The translations under genes and the position numbers were made by a program. Positions 17,501 through 24,855 of a DNA stretch of 56,592 bases are shown here, in pieces (position 1 is the stretch's first letter; every line of letters starts with the position of its first letter). The DNA comes from an uncultured Ruminococcus sp. (lineage in GTDB: Bacteria; Bacillota; Clostridia; Oscillospirales; Ruminococcaceae). The stretch is taken from the NCBI GenBank assembly GCA_910579955.1, contig CAJTWE010000016.1:1-56592 (forward strand). Direction: 5' to 3'. Under the pieces are notes generated by a model. The model was not told the origin of the DNA and searched no databases. It worked only from the letters and a program-made list of their open reading frames with translations.

Positions 17501-18784
17501 TACATAACTAATCTGCAAGTTGCTGTTATTATCAAGTACAGCTTCGCATCTAGGACCTTCTTCATCAGATTTAATGCTTGGGTCAAATTCAAGTGGGAAT
17601 GAGTAGTACTTACCATGCTCTGTATCTTCCTTGAGGACAAGACCCATCTTCTTAGCTGCTGCTTCTACTGCTGCCTTGTCAGCTACATCATAGTACATCT
17701 TAGCAAGGCCAGAACCATCCGCAGCTGCCGCTGAGCCGCCATTATCAGAGCTGCCTGCAAATACCATCTTACTGAGCTCAAATGTCATATTGATAAATTC
17801 AGGATATGCTTCTCCGAGATCACCATCAATTATGCCCCACTTTGTAAGCTTGATAGCTCCATTATCAAAAGCACCTGTTTTCAGTGCACACTTGATCGCA
17901 CGGATATCACCTGGGTCATTATATACCTTTGGTTCGAGTGCAAGACCTTCTTCACCAGCATTGATCCAGTATTCGCCAGCTTCCCATCTATAATCGCTTG
18001 GAACAAGAACTGTTGTGCCTGTATTGCGGTTGCTGGTAGTTGATACTACAGAAGTAGTTGTTGTTGTCTGTGATGACGATGATGATACTGTTGTATTTTT
18101 GCTGGTAGAAGTAGTAGAGTCATCCGTGCTTGTTGTTGAGATTGTGGTATTTATTGTAGTACTTGTTGTAGTCGTGCTGCTCTCATCAGCTGGCTTTGGA
18201 AGCAGTACCTTAACAGAACCGTCTACAGTTTTAACGTTGAATTCAACATCGACTTCACTTGCCGCATAAGTATCTGTAATAGAGATCGGGAACTCATAAG
18301 CAATGTTATCTCCCTCTGCAACACCCTCGATCTTATACGCTTGAGCTGCTCTTGTGATCCATCTTTCATCAGCTATTGTAAGATTAAATGTCACAACAGT
18401 TTCATCTGCTTTTGCAGATGTAAACAGCTCGTCGCTTGCAGCAAACATCCACGAATAAGTCGTCGTGTTAATATTAGATCCGTCTGCTACTGCTCCTTTA
18501 AATGCATCGCCTGCTTCCGCAGTTGCACTGGCAGCAAGCTTATAGCTTTGAGTCTGATATTCGGCAATATTAAGTTTACCGCCGTTTACAGCCTCCGCAT
18601 AGTCACCATCCAAATTGTCTACCTTGACGGTAAGTGCAACCGTATCACCCGGTTTACCCACGACATTATCAACAGTGAACGTTATCGTTTCAGCAGCCAT
18701 CGAATTCAGGCTCATTCCGACAGTCGCAGTTGAAACAGCCATACAGCCGGCTGTCAGCATAGAAAGCATCTTCTTCAACTTCAT
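14585..18784 (-). CDS. scaffoldin-like protein: cohesin, four cohesin-like modules, Thr linker, dockerin
   Basis: 1399 residues from ATG 18784, chosen because AAGGAAG lies 8 nt upstream and the signal peptide (MKLKKMLSML..., cleaved near SMA-AE) then starts cleanly. Residues about 29-194 resemble a Ruminococcus cohesin: VGKPGDTVALTVKVDN, a YSWMFAAS strand, ETVVTFNLTIAD and a final VDGSVKV. After a Ser/Thr linker come modules A (about 257-437) and B (467-649), nearly identical with a 211-codon period, then more divergent modules C (649-839) and D (842-1010). All end in a YY.FP...G.I.(I/L) pattern. About 165 residues of Thr/Ser/Glu repeats follow (1015-1180), then a small domain and a C-terminal dockerin (about 1277-1375; DSDLNGKVEISDASL and DSEDGSIDISDATN) with an unusually long insert between its two loops. 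Probably an adaptor scaffoldin. Only the first cohesin and the dockerin are firm. Confidence 0.8.
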   Translation of the reverse strand: MKLKKMLSMLTAGCMAVSTATVGMSLNSMAAETITFTVDNVVGKPGDTVALTVKVDNLDGDYAEAVNGGKLNIAEYQTQSYKLAASATAEAGDAFKGAVADGSNINTTTYSWMFAASDELFTSAKADETVVTFNLTIADERWITRAAQAYKIEGVAEGDNIAYEFPISITDTYAASEVDVEFNVKTVDGSVKVLLPKPADESSTTTTSTTINTTISTTSTDDSTTSTSKNTTVSSSSSQTTTTTSVVSTTSNRNTGTTVLVPSDYRWEAGEYWINAGEEGLALEPKVYNDPGDIRAIKCALKTGAFDNGAIKLTKWGIIDGDLGEAYPEFINMTFELSKMVFAGSSDNGGSAAAADGSGLAKMYYDVADKAAVEAAAKKMGLVLKEDTEHGKYYSFPLEFDPSIKSDEEGPRCEAVLDNNSNLQISYVSGAINIVVDPVATTTTSTTTTTTTTTTTTTSATSNTNIGTTVIVPSDYRWEAGEYWINAGEEGFALEPKVYNDPGDIRAIKCALKTGAFDNGAIKLTKWGIGDAEIGDAYPEFANMAFELSKMVFAGNGDNAGAPAAADGSSLAKLYYDVADRATVEAAAEKMGLTLEEDAAHGKYYSFPLEFDPSIKSEDEGPRCEAVLNNNSNLQINYVSGVINIVVAPSVTPTDLYVQMGATNADGGKYIAPGSKGSDSAYIGLMAFNATEPTMGIRGKYVLSDALKAVVEPVLEGSNWIAVDDFQYGENIWNVNADNLIFASNTSSASSNVFKDGELIFGCLYDVKDAETVKSIAAMYGIEMQTDEDGINYYPFPVYIDTNYSNWEWLNSNEQNIYEYGGLKLERVGYVNILADATPEYDDVVQLVISENYYDKDSWNAGDIQIELNVFNDFTGSEGVRGKLELDTNLKNLINVVDSANGDAYSWLSSMLATTDTMAFAAAIGDAEVTKASDGATILTYYCENAMDYDAAVELAKSSGVTVVTVDGTDYYKFPVTALHGTLTPWEFLDNEGNNMFDYDAAKTVDGAIYLEVPEETTTTTTTTTTTTESTTTTTTTTTTESTTTTTTTTTTEESTTTTTKTTTTESTTTTTTTTTEESTTTTTTTTTTESSTTTTTTTTTTESTTTTTTTTTTESTTTTTTTTTTTESTTTTTTTTTTTESTTTTTTTTESTTTTTTTTSTTTTTTESTTTTTSTTPKITDAYPVSSSVSVVVKEPNFYFSVDDREFSTADLFESLILLTEYSDGNVVETDITNEVNYDGLTPEMLFNDADAENSSEYDGVYRGYVSPYYNGEKLDAQSLVYIGVKGDSDLNGKVEISDASLTLKYYAYRMAVLDVTFTGDAESDYETLAYFLSDVDTESKQGQDSEDGSIDISDATNILKYYANAMAMLDPQWEVLIPSLVDLPNSLWNYHANNKAE
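15245..15745 (-). repeat. low-complexity Thr/Ser/Glu linker repeat
   Basis: About 500 bp of imperfect GTTGTA/GTTGTT-type hexamers encoding runs of Thr broken by Glu-Ser every 8-11 residues, at least 13 units. It is the flexible linker between the modules and the dockerin. Such arrays expand and contract by slippage. Long valine-rich and glutamine-rich frames on the two strands here are artefacts of the repeat. Confidence 0.9.
16845..18018 (-). repeat. tandem duplication of a ~540-bp module inside the scaffoldin
   Basis: Module A (about 17480-18018) and module B (about 16845-17385) repeat with a 633-bp offset. Long stretches are almost identical at the DNA level, for example around 17281 and 17914, which indicates recent duplication or gene conversion. 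A Thr-rich linker separates them. Confidence 0.88.
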
Positions 18785-18982
18785 TTCAAAATCTTCCTTT
18801 CCACTATTATTTTTGCGCATTGTTTTCATTCAAACGGATTTTATACAAAATCACGTTCTGAATTTTTACCCGCTTTGATTTTCGGATGAAAATATACTGC
18901 ATTTGCCTGCCATACAGCAATTTTTCTACTTTAAATCATCCATTTTAATATAGATATGTACCGAAAACCTAAACATACATTT

Positions 18983-19011
18983 ATTATACCAAACGAAACT
19001 AAAAATTGCAA
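18983..19011 (-). promoter_or_regulatory. SigA-type promoter of the scaffoldin
   Basis: Minus strand: TTGCAA (19011-19006), 17 nt, TATAAT (18988-18983). The predicted 5' leader is about 190 nt, long for this window. The rest of 18785-19175 is AT-rich and shows no other feature. Confidence 0.72.
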
Positions 19012-19175
19012 TAGATATTTTAAAATATTTTTCAAAATATTAGTAATTTGAACTGTTTATACAATTTCATTCAATAATTTTTGTGATATTTTACAATTAC
19101 TCTTCGTAATATTATATACATTTAATTCAACGTTCGTTTAAACAAGCAAAATGCTTAAAACGCCATTATCACACA

Positions 19176-19213
19176 AAAAGCAGCTGATCAATATAATTTC
19201 GTCAGCTGCTTTT
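19176..19213 (-). terminator. terminator of the MltG-U32 operon
   Basis: AAAAGCAGCTGA (19176-19187) and TCAGCTGCTTTT (19202-19213) form a 12-bp perfect stem with a 14-nt loop, followed on the minus strand by a short T run. It lies 9 nt past the U32 stop. Confidence 0.87.
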
Positions 19214-19221
19214 ATTTTTTC

Positions 19222-20445
19222 TTATACTCGCTTTCTTATTACCGAGCCTTCGGGAAATTCTTCACTGCATGGGAATTTGATCTTCATCATAGCATGATTT
19301 GCTGTTTCCACAAGCTCATCATCTCCATTATAAAGCTGACCATTCAGTGCTATCTCAACGGGAGGCTTTCCCGGTGCAAGTACTTCGATAGTATCATCAG
19401 CAAAAAATCTGTTTCGCTGTGTTCCATAAACAAAGCCGTCTTTGCATTCATCTACCACACCTATTACGTCCGAAGCTTTCAGATAGCTGTTGTCTTCATA
19501 TCGCTGTGAATCCTCAGGTCGTCCAAAGAAAAAGCCTGTACAATAATCACGATGGCTTACATGATATACCTCATCATGTACCCATTCAGGCAATGGCAGC
19601 CCTGACTTGTATGCATCCACAGCAGCACGATAAGCATTAGCCGCAACAGAAACATAATATGCAGACTTTGCTCTTCCCTCTATTTTCAGGCTGTCCACCC
19701 CTGCTTCTACAAGCTCCGGTATATGATCTATCATGCAAAGATCCTTTGCATTCATTATATATGTACCAGAGTCGTCCTCTTCAACGGGGAAAAACTGTCC
19801 CGGACGTGTTTCCTCCATAAGGTGATATTTCCAGCGGCACGGCTGCGCACAAGCACCTCTGTTTGCATCTCTGCCTGTAAGATATGCGGACAAAAGGCAT
19901 CTTCCTGAAAATGAAACACACATAGCGCCGTGGACAAATACCTCTATTTCCAAATCATCCGGAATATTGCGTCTTATCTCCGCAATATCTTTAAGTGACA
20001 ATTCTCTTGCCAGTACAACACGCCTTACACCCATATCATAAAGCGTATTTGCAGCAGCATAGTTCACAATACCCGTTTGTGTGGACATATGTATCTCCAT
20101 ATCCGGTGTATACTTTTTTATAATGGAAAGAAGTCCCAGATCTGCGACTATAAGTGCATCCACGCCTGCTTCCTGTGCATCAAGGATAAATTTTGGGAAC
20201 AAATCAAGTTCATGATTTCTCGGCAGCGTATTGCAGGTAAGATAAACCTTTACACCTTTTGAGTGGGCAAATTTCACCGCTTCTGTCAATTGCTCCTTGT
20301 CAAAGCCGGCTGTTGCCGCTCTCATAGTAAATTGCTTGCCGCCCAGATAAACAGCGTCCGCACCAAAAAGAACCGCTGCTCTAAGTCTTTCAGCATCACC
20401 TGCCGGAACGAGAATCTCCGGCGTTCTTATTTTGCCGTTTACCAT
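19222..20445 (-). CDS. peptidase U32 family protein (TrhP/RlhA-type RNA hydroxylation)
   Basis: 407 residues. The family is named peptidase U32, but members of this type (TrhP, YrrO in Bacillus) are known to hydroxylate tRNA uridine-34 using prephenate. Features are PEILVPAGDAERLRAAVLFG at the N-terminus, the barrel segment ADAVYLGGKQFTMRA, and the Cys-rich block HGAMCVSFSGRCLLS followed by NRGACAQPCRWKY that may hold an Fe-S cluster. It overlaps the mltG end by 7 nt, and mltG-yrrN/yrrO order is conserved in Firmicutes. Assignment to the RNA-modifying group is by similarity and context. Confidence 0.88.
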   Translation of the reverse strand: MVNGKIRTPEILVPAGDAERLRAAVLFGADAVYLGGKQFTMRAATAGFDKEQLTEAVKFAHSKGVKVYLTCNTLPRNHELDLFPKFILDAQEAGVDALIVADLGLLSIIKKYTPDMEIHMSTQTGIVNYAAANTLYDMGVRRVVLARELSLKDIAEIRRNIPDDLEIEVFVHGAMCVSFSGRCLLSAYLTGRDANRGACAQPCRWKYHLMEETRPGQFFPVEEDDSGTYIMNAKDLCMIDHIPELVEAGVDSLKIEGRAKSAYYVSVAANAYRAAVDAYKSGLPLPEWVHDEVYHVSHRDYCTGFFFGRPEDSQRYEDNSYLKASDVIGVVDECKDGFVYGTQRNRFFADDTIEVLAPGKPPVEIALNGQLYNGDDELVETANHAMMKIKFPCSEEFPEGSVIRKRV

Positions 20446-22028
20446 ACTTCTTCTGTCACCGCCCCTGTTGTAGTAGTCACTGTTGAAGAAGGTTCTGCGT
20501 CTCCTCCTGCATTTTCGCCCGTACCAGTACCAACACCTACTACTACATTTGTAGCTTCCTCAGTGCTCACCGGCTCTGTAGCTACATACTGATGTCCTTC
20601 AACCTTTTTTATCCACGCTTCATGCTCTGCAAGTGTTCTTGAGAAGTAAGTTTCCTTAGTATTTATATTGGAATAGAAAAAGAAGTAATCAGTTGAAGCC
20701 GGATTCAGTGCTGCCTGAATAGCATCATAGCCAGGGTTGCATATTGCGCCTGCCGGAAGTCCATCACAAATATATGTATCATAGCCATTGAACATTTCCT
20801 CATTATAATTATCAATATGAGGCTTGATAAAATCCTCAACATAGCCGCTTGTAGGGTCGGATTGAAGCTTTGGAAAATCTTCCGGATTATTGAGACGATT
20901 CCAAAAAACAGAAGAAATTCGTGTCATCTGGTCAAGAGAACCTGCTTCACGCTGTATAAGCGAGGCTAGGATAAGCGTTTCGTCAAGAGAAATACCCAGC
21001 GTATTCATACGCTCATAGTCACGATCTGTTATCTTGTCATTGAAATTTCTAAGTATCTTCTGACATACAAGATCAACGTCCATATTAGTATAAAACTGAT
21101 ATGTATCAGGGAAAAGGTAGCCTTCCATCTTATAGAACTTATCATTTGTAAAGCTTGGAAGATGAGATTCATAGTCAAGTCCGAATTTTGATTTATTGTT
21201 AAAGTATTCAATAAAAGCATCGGCATCGCATACGCCCTGATCTTCAAGAAGTTCTGCTGCTTCAACAAGTCTTATTCCCTCGGGAAATGCTATACTTACA
21301 ACATCCTTGCTGCCCAATGACGGTGAAGCAAGATTCTCAAAGATAGTATCATAAGCCATATCCGCACGAAGCTCATGATCTCCGGCGGTAAAGTTTGCAT
21401 CCTTTCCGCTTAAACCTGCCATTACCTTGAAGAGCATTGGATGTGTAATAATTCCCTCGTCTTCCAGTATCTCGGCTATTTCCTCCGTACCTGCTCCGGT
21501 TGGAATAGTAATGATTCTTGTTGCGTTGTCATTATTTACACCGAGAACATCTTTTCCATAGGTAATTATAAGCAGAGCGCATACCAATGAAATACATAGA
21601 ATAACAGCTGTAAGAATGATGGAACGTAATGCTCTATTGCCCTTTTTCTTGGCTTTTTTGCGGCTCTTGGTGTTGTTTGCGGCATTTGTTTTCTTCTTGT
21701 GCACCTGAGTTTGACTTATTCCGTCAAGGTCGCTGTACAGAGAATCTTCAAGATCCTGCGCTTTTCTCTCGCTCAAATCCACACTCGATTCAGGCCTTGC
21801 AGCCTTATGAACTGTGGTTCTGTCCTCATAGACGGCTTCTTCATTTATTGCAGGAGCTGCCTCATGTACAACAGCAGCGGTCTCACGAGGTTCGGTTCTG
21901 CCTGCTGTAAAGGGGCTGCGGTTTTCTTCTCGTTTTTCTTCCCGTTTTTCTTCTGCTGAGTCTGCTGATGTTTCAGTTAGGATCTGTCTAAGCAGATCGT
22001 CACTATTATTTTGCCTGTTGTTTTCCAT
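20439..22028 (-). CDS. mltG: endolytic murein transglycosylase MltG
   Basis: 529 residues. It cleaves nascent glycan strands and so terminates peptidoglycan polymerisation. A long charged, disordered cytoplasmic region (1-135, Glu/Arg-rich then Lys-rich) precedes one transmembrane helix (about 137-158). A LysM-like subdomain (IPTGAGTEEIAEILEDEGII) and the YceG catalytic domain follow, with SLIQREAGS holding the catalytic Glu, and QSDPTSGY, DGLPAGAICNPG and ALNPASTDYFFFYS. GGAGGTACTAT precedes the ATG. A Thr/Gly-rich tail ends the protein. The N-terminal cytoplasmic extension is longer than in E. coli MltG but common in Firmicutes. Confidence 0.95.
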   Translation of the reverse strand: MENNRQNNSDDLLRQILTETSADSAEEKREEKREENRSPFTAGRTEPRETAAVVHEAAPAINEEAVYEDRTTVHKAARPESSVDLSERKAQDLEDSLYSDLDGISQTQVHKKKTNAANNTKSRKKAKKKGNRALRSIILTAVILCISLVCALLIITYGKDVLGVNNDNATRIITIPTGAGTEEIAEILEDEGIITHPMLFKVMAGLSGKDANFTAGDHELRADMAYDTIFENLASPSLGSKDVVSIAFPEGIRLVEAAELLEDQGVCDADAFIEYFNNKSKFGLDYESHLPSFTNDKFYKMEGYLFPDTYQFYTNMDVDLVCQKILRNFNDKITDRDYERMNTLGISLDETLILASLIQREAGSLDQMTRISSVFWNRLNNPEDFPKLQSDPTSGYVEDFIKPHIDNYNEEMFNGYDTYICDGLPAGAICNPGYDAIQAALNPASTDYFFFYSNINTKETYFSRTLAEHEAWIKKVEGHQYVATEPVSTEEATNVVVGVGTGTGENAGGDAEPSSTVTTTTGAVTEEVW

Positions 22029-22599
22029 ATAGTACCTCCACTGTTTTTTCAGTAATCAGCCCCCATAAGTCTATATCCGTCTCCTCTCTGGGAACTTCCT
22101 CTATAATAAATCTCTCCGCACAATACCCCAAAGCACATATATTAGGATGACTTTTCAAAAATCTGTCATAATACCCGCCGCCATAGCCAATACGTGTACC
22201 GGTTCTGTCAAAAGCAAGTCCGGGAACAATACACAGAACATTTGACCCTGTCACATCCGCTTTCCTGCAAAAGCTCTTTGGTTCTGGAATGCCGTATGCT
22301 CCGTCTTTACAATCGTTAAAGCTGTCTATTAAGAAAAACTCCATTCTATGCTCAGGCAGACATTTTGGAACTGCTGCTGCCTTTCCATCCTGCCATGCAC
22401 GCTTCAGTATCTCCCTTGTATCAGGCTCATCTCCTACAGATATAAATGTAAGTATAAGCTCTGCACTCTTATAAATATCTGAGGCAAAGAGATTCTCACG
22501 CATTTTTATAGCAAGAGAATGCTTTTCATCAGGAGGAATACTTGCTCTGAGCTGTTTCATTTCTCTGCGGACATTTTTCTTCTCACTTATAATATCCAT
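22006..22599 (-). CDS. 5-formyltetrahydrofolate cyclo-ligase
   Basis: 197 residues from ATG 22599 (a TTG two codons earlier is possible). It converts 5-formyl-THF to 5,10-methenyl-THF with ATP. Visible motifs are VRREMKQLRASI near the N-terminus, the substrate strand IPEP, and the signature VPGLAFDRTGTRIGYGGGYYDRFL-type block. It ends 23 nt inside the mltG start and begins 14 nt after the DJ-1 gene, in a minus-strand housekeeping run. One-carbon supply fits with thyX further upstream. Confidence 0.92.
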   Translation of the reverse strand: MDIISEKKNVRREMKQLRASIPPDEKHSLAIKMRENLFASDIYKSAELILTFISVGDEPDTREILKRAWQDGKAAAVPKCLPEHRMEFFLIDSFNDCKDGAYGIPEPKSFCRKADVTGSNVLCIVPGLAFDRTGTRIGYGGGYYDRFLKSHPNICALGYCAERFIIEEVPREETDIDLWGLITEKTVEVLYGKQQAK

Positions 22600-22613
22600 A
22601 TACAATATCCGTA

Positions 22614-23156
22614 TCAGTCACAGAGAATAGATTCTCGCAGCTTTTCACTAACAGCCTTTCCGCAAAGGACAGCTGTCAGCTCTAGTCCAAATTCCACAGC
22701 AACGCCAGCACCTCTTGCAGTAGTTATATTGCCATCTGTCACAACGCCCTTATTTCCTATAACAGCGCCCTGGAGATCCTTTTCAAAGCCGCTGTAGCAT
22801 ACGGCAGTTCTGCCATCCAAAATTCCCTTATGACCAAGAATTGACGGCGCAGCACATATCGCACCAATAGGTATATTATTTGTCACACAATAATCAACAG
22901 CGCCCTGAACTACCTCTGATGCTTCTTCATTGAGCGTACCGGGCATACCTCCCGGCAGCACTACCATCTCAGTGCCGCTAAGACTTTTAAGCTCTTCTTC
23001 AGTAATATCCGCTGTCACAGGAATACCATGAGAACCTATAACAATCTTTCCAGTAACACCTACTGTTACAACATCTTTTCCTGCACGGCGAAGCATGTCA
23101 ATAGGAGCTATCGCCTCTGTCTCCTCAAAACCATCAGCTAAAAAAACATATACCAT
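22614..23156 (-). CDS. DJ-1/PfpI family protein
   Basis: 180 residues, full length for the DJ-1 subfamily (protein/nucleotide deglycase or glyoxalase III-like, biochemical role debated). The conserved Glu is in FLADGFEETEAI, the nucleophile Cys in GAICAAPSILG at the elbow, and a GNITTARG segment follows. Good ribosome site AAAGGAGATACTGTT. It precedes the folate cyclo-ligase by 14 nt. Confidence 0.93.
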   Translation of the reverse strand: MVYVFLADGFEETEAIAPIDMLRRAGKDVVTVGVTGKIVIGSHGIPVTADITEEELKSLSGTEMVVLPGGMPGTLNEEASEVVQGAVDYCVTNNIPIGAICAAPSILGHKGILDGRTAVCYSGFEKDLQGAVIGNKGVVTDGNITTARGAGVAVEFGLELTAVLCGKAVSEKLRESILCD

Positions 23157-23269
23157 AACAGTATCTCCTTTAAATCAATGAAATCAAATTTTGCGTATTA
23201 TAAATTATTAAAATTACACATATACTTTTCAAGCATAACTAGAAAGCTGCAAAGTACGAAATTCCAGTA

Positions 23270-23935
23270 TTAACCATTCACTTCTGTAACAATTTCAAGA
23301 AGCTCTTCATGAATTGATTTGATACTGCGAATATTTTTACCATCTGAGCAGTCTATTATACGCCAGCCCATCTTTTTTGCAGCATATTCCGCACTTACAA
23401 GGCATTGTCTCAAATACTCTGCATCTGATTCGTGTATATCCTTTTTGCCGCTGTCCCCATCATAACGCTCCATGAGAAGATTCTGAGAGATCTCAATCGG
23501 CAAACTGAGAAATATTACACAATCAGGCTTTGGAAGACCGAGCTTATTATACTCATAATCTTCTAGCCAGCAGAGATAATCATCCCATTGATCACGTGGC
23601 AGCTTACCCATTTGATGAATGGCATTAGAGGTAGTATATCGGCTTGCAAGTATAAGGCTATCACGTCTATATGCCTCTTCCCAGTATAATTTATAGCTTG
23701 CAAATCTATCTACTGCATAGAAGCTTGAAGCTGCGTATGCGTTAACGCCGTCCGGAACTTTTGAAAACTCACCGCCGAGATACATTTTAACAAGAGCTGC
23801 CGAGGGCTTGTCATATTCCGGAAAGCTCACTGATTTAACAGGCACATTCATTTCCGCAAGCTTTTTTGACAAAAGCTCAAACTGAGTGGTTTTTCCGCAT
23901 CCATCTATTCCATCAAGTACGATAAGTTTACCCAT
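23270..23935 (-). CDS. tmk: thymidylate kinase
   Basis: 221 residues. It phosphorylates dTMP to dTDP. P-loop GIDGCGKTT near residue 10, then SFPEYDKPSA, DRFASYK and the lid-like region YDGDSGKKDIHE. The ATG at 23935 is preferred over a GTG at 23944 because AGGGG lies 8 nt upstream; the gene then begins 1 nt after the thyX stop. Direct coupling with thyX places dTMP synthesis and its first phosphorylation in one operon. The region 23157-23269 upstream of the DJ-1 gene holds no gene. Confidence 0.93.
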   Translation of the reverse strand: MGKLIVLDGIDGCGKTTQFELLSKKLAEMNVPVKSVSFPEYDKPSAALVKMYLGGEFSKVPDGVNAYAASSFYAVDRFASYKLYWEEAYRRDSLILASRYTTSNAIHQMGKLPRDQWDDYLCWLEDYEYNKLGLPKPDCVIFLSLPIEISQNLLMERYDGDSGKKDIHESDAEYLRQCLVSAEYAAKKMGWRIIDCSDGKNIRSIKSIHEELLEIVTEVNG

Positions 23936-23936
23936 T

Positions 23937-24704
23937 TCAGTCACCCCTCATTGCACGGAACTTTTCACGGACTTCACTCGCCTTTCCGCAACTCATCTTA
24001 CCCTCTGAGCAGCCGCCATAACAGCAAGACGGACCTGATGTTCTGAATAGTGCCGGAGCAGCCTCACAGCAAAGTCTCAGCATTTCGGTAGCAACTGCAC
24101 GAATCTCCCATTGAGCACGGTTACAGCAGCGCAGGCGGAAGAAATTTCTAAGGCTGCGCACATTCATGGTCATGACCATCTTAGTTTCGCAGGCATTGGG
24201 AAGAACGAATCTTGCGTCCTCAATAGCCATTTTTTCTGCCTTGGAACGAGCTGCTTTTTCGCTCATACCATTTTGCATAAGCTCGGGGATATATTTTTTT
24301 TGCAAACGGTCAGTAAGACTCATGTATGCCTTTATAGCATTATCCATAGAATTTTGATATATAGCAGCAGCCTCGGGATCGTCGGCAATAGCAGGAGGGG
24401 TAATAAATTCAAAATGATCCTGCTTTACATATCTCTGACTCTGAACTGAAAAAGAAGCGATTCTGTGTCGTGTTATCTGCGCCAGAAACGAACGTGAAAC
24501 ACCTTCGATTCCAAAGGTAAATGTTACGTGTTCAACAGGACTTTCGTGACCGAATCCTGCCAGCATATCTACAAATTGTTCCGCTTTTTCATCGGACATA
24601 TTTTCCATAAGGGTATCAACTCCACTATCGGAGTAACAAAGCTTTGCCGCAGCAGCTACAGTTTTTTCAGGCAGCGGCGTATGAGTTATCAGGGTTACGT
24701 TCAC
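23937..24704 (-). CDS. thyX: FAD-dependent thymidylate synthase ThyX
   Basis: 255 residues from GTG 24704, which has GGAGG 7 nt upstream; the open frame extends 20 codons further but without a site. It methylates dUMP using methylene-THF, FAD and NADPH. The ThyX signature RHRxxSxxxxSxRY is present as RHRIASFSVQSQRY. GHESPVEHVTFTF and NVRSLRNFFRLRCCNRAQWEIR are also typical. A Cys-rich tail (SCCYGGCSEGKMSCG) is unusual and may bind metal. First gene of a thyX-tmk operon under a consensus promoter. Confidence 0.95.
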   Translation of the reverse strand: MNVTLITHTPLPEKTVAAAAKLCYSDSGVDTLMENMSDEKAEQFVDMLAGFGHESPVEHVTFTFGIEGVSRSFLAQITRHRIASFSVQSQRYVKQDHFEFITPPAIADDPEAAAIYQNSMDNAIKAYMSLTDRLQKKYIPELMQNGMSEKAARSKAEKMAIEDARFVLPNACETKMVMTMNVRSLRNFFRLRCCNRAQWEIRAVATEMLRLCCEAAPALFRTSGPSCCYGGCSEGKMSCGKASEVREKFRAMRGD

Positions 24705-24735
24705 ATATATTCCTCCATTCTTTATTCTCCTTTTT

Positions 24736-24764
24736 ATTTTACCATTTTGAACTCTAGATGTCAA
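24736..24764 (-). promoter_or_regulatory. Consensus SigA promoter of thyX-tmk
   Basis: Minus strand: TTGACA (24764-24759), 17 nt, TAAAAT (24741-24736). The leader is about 25 nt. Confidence 0.86.
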
Positions 24765-24818
24765 GCTAACATATTTTACATTGAATGCTTAATAAAGCTT
24801 TATTTTTGCTATTAAAAT

Positions 24819-24849
24819 ATCCGCCCGAGGCAACTAGCCGCAGGCGGAT
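24819..24849 (-). terminator. terminator of the M6 protease gene
   Basis: ATCCGCC (24819-24825) pairs with GGCGGAT (24843-24849) and the loop can extend the stem (CTGCGG/CCTCGG on the minus strand, imperfect). A short T run follows on the minus strand. It lies 7 nt past the stop. Confidence 0.75.
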
Positions 24850-24855
24850 AACTTT

